The position numbers were made by a program, and so were the translations under genes. The notes below the pieces were generated by a model. The model had not been told where the DNA came from, made no database searches, and was given only the letters and a program-made list of their open reading frames with translations. From RUG626 sp964553775 (GTDB lineage Bacteria > Bacillota > Clostridia > Oscillospirales > Oscillospiraceae), in the NCBI GenBank assembly GCA_964553775.1, contig CAZKLU010000041.1, forward strand, positions 1 to 18,801: a stretch of 18,801 nt of DNA, read 5' to 3'. This document shows, one piece after another, positions 5,473 to 13,373 of this stretch (the stretch's first letter is position 1; the number at the start of each line of letters is the position of its first letter).

Positions 5473-6450
5473 ATGACAGCTTATTACACCGCCTCGCGGT
5501 GGCTGCTGCTGTTCTTCACCTACAGCTTTCTCGGATGGGTATGGGAAACCGGATATAAGTCTGTGAAGGAGCGGAGATTCATCAACCGCGGCTTTCTCTA
5601 CGGACCGATGATACCGATATACGGCTTCGGAGCAATTATCATCCTCGGATTAACACTTCCTGTACAAAGCAGCATACCGCTTATATACATATTCGGCGCG
5701 ATCGGCGCGTCTGCTCTTGAACTTTTCGTGGGGTTTCTAATGGAAACAATTTTCCATATGCGCTGGTGGGACTACAGCGGAAAACCGCTGAATCTTAACG
5801 GTTATATATGTCTTCCCGTCAGTATAGCGTGGGGATTTTTCTCGCTGCTGCTTGTCAAGGTTCTGCACCCGCCGATTGAAAGGCTGGTGCTGTCCGTTCC
5901 TGAGACAGCGGTGGAGATTATATCGCCAATCATACTTGCGGCGTTTCTGTACGATACGATAAAATCGGCAATCGCCGCTCTCAATACAAGAAAGCTCGTT
6001 GACAGGATAAAAGAAAGCTCGGAGAAATTTGAAGCGCTCCGCGAACGGCTGAGTGAGTTTTCCGAGGAGAGTGTCGAGAGTCTGAAAGAAACAGCAAAGC
6101 GGTTTGAAACCGCGCTCGGCGAAAGCTATATTGAGAGAGTAAACACCTACAAAGCAAAAAGGCGTGAAGCCATTGAGCTTCTCGGTGAAAAGGCTCAGTC
6201 AGCGATAGCGTCAATGGAGAACCGCGCCGCCAGAGAGGGTGACGCTGAACGTGCCTCTCTTGATAAAAAGAAGCGTGAGCTTGCTGAAAAGGCTGAAAAG
6301 CTCAGAGAAACGCTCACGGCACTCAGGAAAACGCACGACAAGGATTACCTCATAGCGGCAAGTATCCTGCGCCGCAACCCGACAGCGACATATCGCGGCG
6401 GACGGGAGATCACTGAGAAGCTGCGTGAGCTTATGGGCGAAAAGAAGTGA
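5473..6450 (+). CDS. PF06541 family membrane protein (putative ABC transporter permease) with coiled-coil tail
   Basis: A 325-residue protein. The N-terminal half is the PF06541 domain, seen in ERRFINRGFLYGPMIPIYGF (about 29-48) and in the motif around MRWWDYSGKPLNLNGYICLP (about 96-115). Four to five transmembrane helices are spread over residues 8-165. The family is named as an ABC-transporter permease type, but its transport role is unproven. Residues about 170-290 are highly charged and helical (repeated E/K/R heptads such as KKKRELAEKAEKLRETL), a likely cytoplasmic coiled coil. I prefer the ATG at 5473 over the in-frame GTG at 5455 because GAGGGG lies 10 nt before it and the domain begins soon after. 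It follows the thioesterase and the short ORF and is probably co-transcribed. Confidence 0.85.
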   Translation: MTAYYTASRWLLLFFTYSFLGWVWETGYKSVKERRFINRGFLYGPMIPIYGFGAIIILGLTLPVQSSIPLIYIFGAIGASALELFVGFLMETIFHMRWWDYSGKPLNLNGYICLPVSIAWGFFSLLLVKVLHPPIERLVLSVPETAVEIISPIILAAFLYDTIKSAIAALNTRKLVDRIKESSEKFEALRERLSEFSEESVESLKETAKRFETALGESYIERVNTYKAKRREAIELLGEKAQSAIASMENRAAREGDAERASLDKKKRELAEKAEKLRETLTALRKTHDKDYLIAASILRRNPTATYRGGREITEKLRELMGEKK

Positions 6451-6635
6451 CATCCCCGCCGGACTTTTGCCTGTGGCGTATCATGGGCGGAATATTCCGC
6501 GAATCTTCAGGGTTGAAAATCTCTTCGGCTCTGACTATAGTCTGTATAATCATCCAACAGGGGAAGCTCCCCAAAATAGCGTACCCCAAATGGATATTAT
6601 TTAATATATAATATATAAAAAGAGGAGGAACGTGA
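6451..6635. other. Intergenic stretch with the pepC promoter
   Basis: No gene. It contains the promoter listed at 6513-6541 and, nearer the gene, a very AT-rich segment (about 6593-6620) with further TATAAT-like sequence, ending in GAGGAGG. No clear terminator for the preceding gene was found; CCCCGCC and GGGCGG (about 6453-6490) could pair weakly. Confidence 0.4.
6513..6541 (+). promoter_or_regulatory. Sigma-A promoter of the pepC pair
   Basis: TTGAAA (6513-6518), a 17-nt spacer and TATAGT (6536-6541). A second perfect TATAAT at 6545-6550 lies just downstream but has no matching -35. The leader to the first pepC is about 90 nt. Confidence 0.6.
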
Positions 6636-7958
6636 ATGAATACAGCAATATCAAAAAGAATGCTGCGTGATTTTGCGGACGATTTTTCCAAACAGAGTGA
6701 AAACAAGCTCGCTATGAATGTCGTAACATCAAACGGTCTTTGCAAATCCGCGAGACGCTACGAAAGTACACGGCTCGACTCCAGAGATTTCTCCGTAGAG
6801 CTTCAGCAGCACGGCGTCACCGCCCAGAAGCAGAGCGGCAGATGCTGGATGTATGCCGGCATGAATTTCCTGCGTGAGAAGGTAATAGAAAAGCTGAATG
6901 TTGAGCATCTTGCATTCTCCGGCGCGTATCTGATGTTTTACGACAAGCTCGAAAAGGCAAATTCCTTCATTGAGCAGGTCATCAAATATATCGATGAGCC
7001 ATCGGACAGCAGAAACGTCATGGCTTTGATGGCAAGACCGGCGGCGGACGGCGGCGAGTGGGGACTTTTTAAGACACTCGTTGAAAAATACGGCATTGTT
7101 CCGCAGGATGTCATGCCGGAAACGGTAGGCACCGATGGCAGCACGAGGCTCGTTCCCGTCATACCCGAAAAGCTCCGTGAGTTCGCGAGAGATTTAAGAA
7201 GAGCCTATAAGTCCGGCAAATCCATTGACGAGCTTCGGGAAATGAAAGACTATATGATGTCTGATATTTACAGAATGTTCGCGATACTGTACGGTGAACC
7301 GGTCAAGACGTTCGATTTCCGTATACACGATAAGGACAAGAACTTCATTGTTGAGAGAAACATTACGCCGCGTGAGTTCTATGAAAAGTATGTAAACATT
7401 GACCTCAACGACTATATCCCTCTTGTCAGCGGCAGAACCGGCGGCGCGGAGCTTAAAAAGTACGCCTATGTTGACGGAAGCTACTGCTCTGAGGGCAGCT
7501 CTGTCGATTTTGTCACCATTCCCACCGCAAAAATGAAGGAGTACGCGATAAAGCAGCTTCAGGACGATGAACCCGTGTGGTTCGCGTGCGATGTCGGCGA
7601 GGGCAGCTCCCGCGATCTCGCGCTTTTGGACGATAAACTCTATGACTATGAGTCACTTTTAGGCGTTGACACCACTATGAGCCGCTATGACAGGTTCGTC
7701 TACGGTCAGGCAACGGACAGTCACGCGATGGTGCTTAAAGGCGTTGATCTTGACGGTGAAAAGGTTCTTCTCTGGCGCGTTGAAAACTCATGGGGCAAGG
7801 ACAGCGGCAACAAAAAGGGTATGTATTCTATGACAGACGGCTGGTTTGACGAGTACGTCTATGAGGTCGTTATAAATAAGAAGCACCTCCCGCAGGAAAT
7901 ATTGGATGCCTACAAGGGTGACGCGGAACCGCTCAACAGATGGCAGAGCTTGATGTAA
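6636..7958 (+). CDS. pepC: Aminopeptidase C (bleomycin hydrolase family), first copy
   Basis: A 440-residue papain-fold cysteine aminopeptidase (family C1B, PepC/bleomycin hydrolase), a cytoplasmic enzyme that removes N-terminal residues from peptides, normally as a hexamer. The catalytic set is complete: Q64 and C70 in AQKQSGRCWMYAG, H363 in DSHAMVLKG and N384 in VENSWG. GAGGAGG stands 8 nt before the ATG. The family's C-terminal arm, which ends near the active site and sets exopeptidase activity, usually ends in a sequence like APWDPMGSLA. Here the end is PLNRWQSLM, shorter and different, so cleavage specificity may differ from the second copy. The second copy follows after 16 nt; the two proteins align along their full length with many shared blocks. 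Confidence 0.93.
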   Translation: MNTAISKRMLRDFADDFSKQSENKLAMNVVTSNGLCKSARRYESTRLDSRDFSVELQQHGVTAQKQSGRCWMYAGMNFLREKVIEKLNVEHLAFSGAYLMFYDKLEKANSFIEQVIKYIDEPSDSRNVMALMARPAADGGEWGLFKTLVEKYGIVPQDVMPETVGTDGSTRLVPVIPEKLREFARDLRRAYKSGKSIDELREMKDYMMSDIYRMFAILYGEPVKTFDFRIHDKDKNFIVERNITPREFYEKYVNIDLNDYIPLVSGRTGGAELKKYAYVDGSYCSEGSSVDFVTIPTAKMKEYAIKQLQDDEPVWFACDVGEGSSRDLALLDDKLYDYESLLGVDTTMSRYDRFVYGQATDSHAMVLKGVDLDGEKVLLWRVENSWGKDSGNKKGMYSMTDGWFDEYVYEVVINKKHLPQEILDAYKGDAEPLNRWQSLM

Positions 7959-7974
7959 GGAGGATGTTGAAATA

Positions 7975-9321
7975 ATGAATAAGTATCTTTGCACAGATGA
8001 TATAGAGAATTTCAGCCGCGAATTTAACAGCAGCCGCGCTAACAAGGCGGCGGCGAACGCCGTTATATCCGTAGGGTTCGCGGCGGCGGCGAAAAACAGA
8101 CCCGCTGCCATGAACGCGGTACACGAATACTCGCTGAGACTTGACAACCACGGTGTATCGAACCAGAAGCAAAGCGGTCGCTGCTGGATGTTCGCCGCGC
8201 TCAACTGCCTGCGGTACGAGGTTATACATAAGCTGAACCTTGACAGCTTTGAACTGAGCCAGAATTACACCTGCTTTTATGATAAGTTAGAAAAGGCAAA
8301 TTACTTCTACGAAACTATACTTGAGACGGCGGACGAGCAGGAGGAGAGCCGCGTTCTTGATTTCATTCTGAGAGATCCCGTTCAGGACGGCGGGCAGTGG
8401 GACATGATAAGCGCGATACTTATTAAATACGGTGCTGTTCCCCAGTCGGCTATGCCGGAGAGCGCGTGTTCGCTGAACACAAGTGAGATGAATAAACTCC
8501 TGCACAGGATGCTCCGCCGTGATGCCGCGATACTGAGAAAGGCGTGTAAGGACGGCAAATCGCCCGAGGAGCTTGAGACACTCAAGGAGTCAATGCTTTC
8601 CAAGGTTTACAGGGTACTCTGTATATGTCTCGGCAAGCCTCCTGAGAAATTCGACTTCAAAATCCGCACGAAAGACGGCAGATACATATCCGACTGCGCT
8701 CTCACTCCGTGGGATTTCTATGATAAATATATCGGCATTGAGCTGAGCCAGTACATAAGTCTGATAAACGCCCCGACAAATGACAAGCCGTACTATAAAA
8801 GCTACACAGTGCAGTTTCTCGGCAACGTCCTTGACGGCTCGCCTGTAAAATATGTGAACGTGCCTATAGACGTGATGAAGAAGGCGGCGATTGCTCAGAT
8901 GAAGGACGGCGTACCCGTGTGGTTTGGGTGCGATGTCGGCAAGTACAGCGACAGAGTTGGCGGGACGCTTGATCTCAAAGCGTATGATTATGAGACACTT
9001 CTCTCAACAAAGTTTACTATGGACAAGGCTGACAGACTGGAGTACGGTCACAGTCTCATGACCCACGCGATGACATTCCAAGGCGTTGATCTGGATGAGA
9101 ACGGTCAGCCTGTGCGCTGGTGCGTTGAGAACAGCTGGGGAAGCGATCCCGGAAACAAGGGTATGTATCTCATGACGGACGAATGGTTCGACCAGTATAT
9201 GTATCAGGTAGTGGTCAAACGCAGGTACCTTGACAGCGATGTCCTGAAAGCGTATGACAGCGAACCGACAGTTCTCGCGCCGTGGGATCCGATGGGTTCG
9301 CTGGCGAAAACAGCGCACTGA
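7975..9321 (+). CDS. pepC: Aminopeptidase C (bleomycin hydrolase family), second copy
   Basis: A 448-residue paralogue of the preceding gene with the same role. Catalytic residues are Q64 and C70 (NQKQSGRCWMFAAL), H364 (MTHAMTFQG) and N386 (VENSWG). The C-terminal arm has the usual APWDPMGSLA and then four extra residues, KTAH. In bleomycin hydrolases the C-terminal residue occupies the substrate cleft and can be trimmed by the enzyme itself, so the four residues may be removed on maturation; this is inference. AAGGAGG lies 11 nt before the ATG and overlaps the end of the first copy. The two genes form a tandem duplication; their divergence suggests it is old. Confidence 0.94.
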   Translation: MNKYLCTDDIENFSREFNSSRANKAAANAVISVGFAAAAKNRPAAMNAVHEYSLRLDNHGVSNQKQSGRCWMFAALNCLRYEVIHKLNLDSFELSQNYTCFYDKLEKANYFYETILETADEQEESRVLDFILRDPVQDGGQWDMISAILIKYGAVPQSAMPESACSLNTSEMNKLLHRMLRRDAAILRKACKDGKSPEELETLKESMLSKVYRVLCICLGKPPEKFDFKIRTKDGRYISDCALTPWDFYDKYIGIELSQYISLINAPTNDKPYYKSYTVQFLGNVLDGSPVKYVNVPIDVMKKAAIAQMKDGVPVWFGCDVGKYSDRVGGTLDLKAYDYETLLSTKFTMDKADRLEYGHSLMTHAMTFQGVDLDENGQPVRWCVENSWGSDPGNKGMYLMTDEWFDQYMYQVVVKRRYLDSDVLKAYDSEPTVLAPWDPMGSLAKTAH

Positions 9322-9619
9322 TGCCGCGATAATCACGGAACATTCTGTAATACTTTTGCTGCGGCTATTGGTATATTGAGCCGCGTGTAAAGGAGAATTA
9401 TCACCGGTGGGCTTGTGTCTGCCGGTGATAACAACTGTCTGCGGAGCGTTACGCAGCTTTTGAGATTTTGTCGATTAAGTGTCAACCCTATATTATTACG
9501 CGGCAGTGCTTGCGGCTATGTCGGCACTCCGGCGTGACGAATAACGGCGGATCCGGCGCACAGGGAATTTTAACGGCTGTGAATCCCGCCTGTTTTCACA
9601 AAAAAAGAGCAAAAAACTC
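9322..9619 (+). other. Gene-free stretch with three consecutive hairpins
   Basis: No credible gene. Just after the pepC pair lie GCGGCT/AGCCGC (9361-9384), a perfect 10-bp stem TTATCACCGG/CCGGTGATAA (9398-9431) and CTGCG/CGCAG (9439-9456) followed by CTTTTGAGATTTTG. The last is the most terminator-like and may end pepC transcription. A further small stem, AAAGAG/CTCTTT, sits at about 9605-9622 over the rpsO -35. Nothing else is recognised between 9470 and 9600. Confidence 0.4.
9439..9469 (+). terminator. Possible terminator of the pepC pair
   Basis: CTGCG (9439-9443) pairs with CGCAG (9452-9456), and the following sequence CTTTTGAGATTTTG is T-rich. The stem is only 5 bp, so the call is weak. 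Confidence 0.35.
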
Positions 9620-9648
9620 TTTACAAGCACGTTAAACTGTGCTATTAT
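9620..9648 (+). promoter_or_regulatory. Sigma-A promoter of rpsO
   Basis: TTTACA (9620-9625), a 17-nt spacer and TATTAT (9643-9648). Transcription would start near 9655, leaving a leader of roughly 95 nt. Confidence 0.75.
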
Positions 9649-9654
9649 ATATTA

Positions 9655-9748
9655 TGTTGTACGCGCCGCGCAGTTTGAGGGGATAAACTCCCCCTTGCCT
9701 CATACCGGGCGGTGTCGGGAATATTATATTGAAAGGGGTATTATTACC
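9655..9748 (+). promoter_or_regulatory. rpsO leader, possible S15 autoregulatory site
   Basis: The 95-nt leader can fold in alternative ways: GGGG/CCCC around GATAAACT, or a longer TGAGG/CCTCA pairing across the same segment (about 9674-9702). S15 is known to bind structured leaders of its own mRNA in several bacterial groups. I cannot match a specific S15 leader class by eye, so the role is inferred from position and structure only. AAAGGGG sits 10 nt before the start. Confidence 0.35.
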
Positions 9749-10015
9749 ATGATAACAAAGGAACGTAAAACCGAGGTCATTGAGGAGAACCGCAGATCCG
9801 AAAACGATACCGGTTCGCCTGAAGTGCAGATCGCTATTCTCACTGAACGTATCGGTCAGCTCACCGAGCACCTCAAGGTTCACAAGAAGGACAATCACTC
9901 AAGACTCGGAATGTACAAGATGATCGGCAAACGCCGCCGTCTGCTTGACTACCTCAAGAAAACGGACATCGAACGCTACCGTGCCATTATCGCGAAGCTT
10001 GGTATTCGCAGATAA
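9749..10015 (+). CDS. rpsO: 30S ribosomal protein S15
   Basis: An 88-residue protein of normal length for S15, which binds the central domain of 16S rRNA early in 30S assembly. Family marks are NDTGSPEVQIAILTERI (about 20-36), the LTEHLKVHKKDNHSRLGM block (about 38-55) and GKRRRLLDYLKKTD near the end. I chose the ATG at 9749 (MITKERK) over an upstream ATG at 9695 because of its position after AAAGGGG and the standard N-terminus. It is followed by pnp 387 nt later, the gene order common across bacteria. Confidence 0.97.
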   Translation: MITKERKTEVIEENRRSENDTGSPEVQIAILTERIGQLTEHLKVHKKDNHSRLGMYKMIGKRRRLLDYLKKTDIERYRAIIAKLGIRR

Positions 10016-10020
10016 AAGAT

Positions 10021-10050
10021 CCGGAAATCATTTTTACAATTTATTTCCGG
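10021..10050 (+). terminator. Hairpin after rpsO
   Basis: CCGGAAAT (10021-10028) and ATTTCCGG (10043-10050) form a perfect 8-bp stem 5 nt after the rpsO stop. No T-run follows, so it may be a partial terminator or an mRNA 3'-end stabiliser rather than a full intrinsic terminator. Confidence 0.45.
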
Positions 10051-10294
10051 TTCGCGGCTTACTTCAGCGTTTACCCGCCCCGATAAAAACTTACTCACGG
10101 CGCGGGAAAAGGCTTAGTATCAAAATAGCGTTGGTGCGCTGTCCGCGAAACCTGTTCGCGTATTCTTTGGCTCCCCCGAAAGGGGAGCCGATGCGGCGGG
10201 ATACTGATGAGCGGTCATTTCTCTCGCGGCAGAGAGCCATGTAAACTACTAAAGCACACCTCGAAAATTTTTAGAGACTGCAAATAAATGTGAT
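10051..10294. other. rpsO-pnp spacer with two hairpins
   Basis: No gene. CGCGAA/TTCGCG with a 5-nt loop (10144-10160) is followed by a perfect 8-bp GGCTCCCC/GGGGAGCC stem with a 5-nt loop (10169-10189). The second resembles short GGCTCCC...GGGAGCC repeats that I recall from other gut Clostridia genomes, but I cannot confirm this. No strong pnp promoter was recognised in this spacer. Confidence 0.4.
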
Positions 10295-10375
10295 AGCCGT
10301 GTCATTTTAGTATTTGAGACAACGTCTTTTCAGCGGCTTTGGCGGGCTGTGTCTCAAGTACTGAAAGGCGCGGCT
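10295..10375 (+). promoter_or_regulatory. Long stem-loop in the pnp leader
   Basis: The left arm 10296-10321 pairs with 10350-10374: 21 Watson-Crick pairs, four G-U wobbles and one bulged A, around a 28-nt loop. Every mismatch between the DNA arms is T against C in the direction that gives G-U in plus-strand RNA, so this is an RNA structure rather than a DNA repeat. It ends 28 nt before the pnp start. In E. coli a comparable hairpin in the pnp leader is cut by RNase III and then used by PNPase to repress its own mRNA; a similar role here is inference. Confidence 0.65.
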
Positions 10376-10402
10376 CCTGATTGAGAAAGGAGTTTCAACA
10401 AA

Positions 10403-12544
10403 TTGATAATTACGCACAGAACATTCCCAAATTACAGAAAGTACGAGATGGAACTTGCGGGGCGTCCGCTGAAGCTGGAAGTCGGTAAGCTCGCGGAACT
10501 CGCGAACGCCTCGGTACTCGCAACCTATGGCGGCACAACGGTTTTATGCACAGTTGTCGCCTCCCCAAGACCGAAGGACGGTATAGATTACTTCCCGCTC
10601 TCCGTTGAGTTTGAGGAAAAGCTCTACGCCGTCGGACGTATACCCGGCGGCTATAACCGCAGAGAAGGCAAACCGTCAGAGCGCGGAATACTCGCTTCAC
10701 GCATGATAGACAGACCTATGCGCCCGCTCTTCCCGTCAGATCTCAGAAACGATGTTGTTGTCACCTGCACCGTCATGAGTTCAGACCACGACTGCGCTCC
10801 GGAGATAACGGCGATGATTGGCGCGTCGGCGGCTGTCAGCATATCCGATGTACCGTTCGCGGGTCCGATCGCCGGTGTAGGATTGGGACTTAAGGACGGA
10901 AAATATATAATTAACCCGACTGTCGCGGAGCGCGAAACCTCGGAGATGTACTGCACAATAGCCGCTACGATGGACAAGATCGTCATGATTGAGGCGGGCG
11001 GCAACCAGATACCGGAAAAGGTTATGCTGAACGGCATAATCGCGGCGCATGAGGCGATAAAACCTGTTATCTCGCTTATAAATCAGATGGTTGCCGATGT
11101 AGGCAAGCCGAAATTTGAATATGAACACGCCTCATGGAACCAGGAGCTGTTTGACAAGATTGTCGAACGTCATCTTGATGATGTGCGTTACGCTATGGAT
11201 ACGGACGATAAGAACGTCCGTGAGGAGAGATACAACGCTGTCGTTGAAAAAATGCTCGAGGAATTCTCCGAAGAGTATCCGGAAATTGAGACAATGCTTG
11301 AGGAGATAACGTATAAGATTCAGAAGAAAGTTGTCAAGGAATGGCTCCTTCAGGGCAAGCGCGTTGACGGCAGAGCTATGAATGAGATTCGTCCTCTTGC
11401 GGCGGAGGTCGGCGTATTGCCCGGCGTTCACGGGTCGGGGCTTTTCACACGCGGGCAGACGCAGGTACTGTCTGTATGTACGCTTGCCACGCTCTCGGCG
11501 GCACAGAAGCTGGACACAATATTCGATGAGGAGTCGAAGCGTTATATACACCACTACAACTTCCCGAACTACTCCGTTGGTGAGGCGCGTCCTTCAAGAA
11601 GCACCTCAAGGCGTGAGATCGGTCACGGCGCACTCGCTGAAAAGGCTCTGGAACCTGTTATACCGTCCGAGGAGGAGTTCCCGTACACTATAAGAGTTGT
11701 ATCCGAGGTCGTTTCATCGAACGGTTCGACATCACAGGGGTCAATATGCGGCTCAACTCTCGCGCTCATGGACGCGGGTGTTCCGATTAAGGAGCCGGTA
11801 GCCGGTATATCGTGCGGACTTATACACGATGATACAGGGGCGTGGAAGACGTTTATTGATATTCAGGGCGTTGAGGATTTCCACGGAGAAATGGACTTCA
11901 AAGTCGCCGGAACGAGAAACGGCATAACGGCAATTCAGATGGATCTCAAAAACGATGGTCTGACGTATGATATAATAGAGAATGCGTTTGAGATAACGAG
12001 AGAGGCGAGGATACAGATCCTTGACGAGATAATGCTTCCGGTTATCTCTAAACCGCGCGGGGAACTTGCGAAGACCGCGCCAAAGATGATTACTATGACG
12101 ATAGATCAGGACAAGATACGCGATGTAATCGGCTCTGGCGGCAAGGTGATACAGAAGATATGCGCTGAAACCGGATGCAAGGTTGATATTGAGGAAGACG
12201 GCAGTATATTCATCTGCAACGAGGATATAGAGGCTTGCAGGGCGGCGAAGAAAATAATTGACAACATAGTGTTTGTGCCGGAGGTCGGCAAGCTCTATTG
12301 GGGACAGTGTACAAGAACAATACCGATAGGCGCGTTTATCGAGATAGTACCCGGCAAAGAGGCTATGTGCCACATAAAGGATCTTGAGTTCAAGCGCACC
12401 GAAAAGGTTGAGGACGCTATCAAGGTCGGTGACTGGACATGGGTCAAGTTCCTTGGAATCGATGAGCGCGGAAGATGGAACATCTCGCGCAAAGAAGCGA
12501 TAAAAGAGCGTCAGGCAAAGGGTCTGGCGGTTGATAAGCAGTGA
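10403..12544 (+). CDS. pnp: Polyribonucleotide nucleotidyltransferase (PNPase)
   Basis: A 713-residue 3'-to-5' phosphorolytic exoribonuclease that degrades mRNA as a trimer. Two RNase PH domains (about 10-230 and 320-555) are joined by an all-helical linker, then a KH domain (561-620; VIGSGGKVI is the GxxG loop) and an S1 domain (about 628-698). In the second RNase PH domain, EDFHGEMDFK (491-500) keeps the two catalytic aspartates: D492 and D498 match E. coli D486 and D492, and K500 matches K494. The phosphate-site motif SNGSTSQGS is present. Start is TTG at 10403 with AAAGGAG 10 nt upstream. The tail after S1 is short (KERQAKGLAVDKQ). It is followed by a strong terminator. Confidence 0.97.
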   Translation: MIITHRTFPNYRKYEMELAGRPLKLEVGKLAELANASVLATYGGTTVLCTVVASPRPKDGIDYFPLSVEFEEKLYAVGRIPGGYNRREGKPSERGILASRMIDRPMRPLFPSDLRNDVVVTCTVMSSDHDCAPEITAMIGASAAVSISDVPFAGPIAGVGLGLKDGKYIINPTVAERETSEMYCTIAATMDKIVMIEAGGNQIPEKVMLNGIIAAHEAIKPVISLINQMVADVGKPKFEYEHASWNQELFDKIVERHLDDVRYAMDTDDKNVREERYNAVVEKMLEEFSEEYPEIETMLEEITYKIQKKVVKEWLLQGKRVDGRAMNEIRPLAAEVGVLPGVHGSGLFTRGQTQVLSVCTLATLSAAQKLDTIFDEESKRYIHHYNFPNYSVGEARPSRSTSRREIGHGALAEKALEPVIPSEEEFPYTIRVVSEVVSSNGSTSQGSICGSTLALMDAGVPIKEPVAGISCGLIHDDTGAWKTFIDIQGVEDFHGEMDFKVAGTRNGITAIQMDLKNDGLTYDIIENAFEITREARIQILDEIMLPVISKPRGELAKTAPKMITMTIDQDKIRDVIGSGGKVIQKICAETGCKVDIEEDGSIFICNEDIEACRAAKKIIDNIVFVPEVGKLYWGQCTRTIPIGAFIEIVPGKEAMCHIKDLEFKRTEKVEDAIKVGDWTWVKFLGIDERGRWNISRKEAIKERQAKGLAVDKQ

Positions 12545-12623
12545 AAAGATTGTAACCGATTAAAGTGAAGTTCCCATAAGCGGTCGGCTTACCCTGAGAG
12601 ATATAGGTTAAAGCGAATATATG

Positions 12624-12665
12624 ACATACCCGCCGGAGATGAGTTCACGGCGGGTATGTTGTGTA
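12624..12665 (+). terminator. Intrinsic terminator after pnp
   Basis: A perfect 12-bp stem, ACATACCCGCCG (12624-12635) with CGGCGGGTATGT (12648-12659), has a 12-nt loop and is followed by TGTGT. The strong stem makes it a likely end of the pnp transcript although the U-tract is weak. Confidence 0.75.
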
Positions 12666-12687
12666 AGGGAATGCAGGAGAGATAACA

Positions 12688-13260
12688 ATGGGTAAAACAG
12701 GCAACGAACCGTTGACGTTTAACGGTGAGAGTACCGGACTGTACATCCGTGATTTTTGGAGCTGGGGCTTTTCAAATTTACTTGATAATACTTTGCGTGG
12801 AATTTATGCGGAGTTTATCGTTGCGGCGGCACTGGACATCGACTTGTCAGCCGAGAGAGTAAATTGGGAGCCATGGGACTTGACAATGCGTTGCGAATGC
12901 GATATTCACGTTGAGGTCAAGAGCAGTTCCTATGTTCAGATATGGCAACAAAAGCATCCTTCGAGCATTAGATTCAGCATCCGACCATCAATGATGTGGA
13001 CAACGGAGAGCGGGTATTCCGGCAAACAGAGCAGAATGTCAGATGTGTATGTTTTCTGCGTGTACACGGAGAATAACGCGACGCGGGCTAATCCGATGAG
13101 GCTGGAAGATTGGGAATTTTATGTTGTTTCAACCAAAAAGCTGGACAACATATTTGGAGCGCAAAAGTCGATTGCGCTGAGTTCACTTCTTCAGATTGAC
13201 CCGGTAAAGACAGACTTTGCGGGACTGAAGGCAACAGTTTTGCGCTGCGTTCAACAGTAG
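12688..13260 (+). CDS. Uncharacterised PD-(D/E)XK nuclease-like protein
   Basis: A 190-residue soluble protein. GIYAEFIVAAAL (39-50), EPWDLTM (61-67) and DIHVEVKSSSYVQIW (72-86) follow the order of the PD-(D/E)XK restriction-nuclease core: an upstream acid E42, metal-binding D64, then E76-x-K78. Further conserved-looking blocks are the N-terminal IRDFWSWGFSNLLDNTLRG and RMSDVYVFCVY plus WEFYVVSTKKLD in the C-terminal half. I take it as a member of a widespread hypothetical family with this fold; its target is unknown and no methyltransferase or specificity subunit is nearby. AGGAG lies 8 nt before the ATG. It sits between two terminators with no promoter recognised. Its codons (TTG, TTT, AAT) look more AT-leaning than the neighbours, a possible sign of transfer. 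Confidence 0.7.
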   Translation: MGKTGNEPLTFNGESTGLYIRDFWSWGFSNLLDNTLRGIYAEFIVAAALDIDLSAERVNWEPWDLTMRCECDIHVEVKSSSYVQIWQQKHPSSIRFSIRPSMMWTTESGYSGKQSRMSDVYVFCVYTENNATRANPMRLEDWEFYVVSTKKLDNIFGAQKSIALSSLLQIDPVKTDFAGLKATVLRCVQQ

Positions 13261-13290
13261 TGATATAAATGCTCATATTTTAAAAAAATT

Positions 13291-13334
13291 ACCCCCGCCG
13301 AAGCAATTTTCCTGCTCCAGCGGGGTTGTCTTTT
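13291..13334. terminator. Bidirectional terminator
   Basis: ACCCCCGC (13291-13298) pairs with GCGGGGT (13320-13326) with one bulged C; an inner AGCA/TGCT stem extends it. On the plus strand TTGTCTTTTCT follows, serving the nuclease gene. On the minus strand AATTTTTTTAAAA follows, serving the ECF S-component gene. Convergent genes thus share it. Confidence 0.8.
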
Positions 13335-13373
13335 CTGACGTTTTCAGTAGCGAGGCATTTCGCGACTCATTAG

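Noticed and set aside
9398..9469. 18-codon ORF starting GTG at 9407 after an AAGGAG
   Set aside because: The spacing is long and the start lies inside a strong hairpin; no similarity recognised.
11753..12373. 206-codon minus-strand frame inside pnp
   Set aside because: It is antisense to the conserved PNPase domains and has no domain or ribosome binding site of its own.
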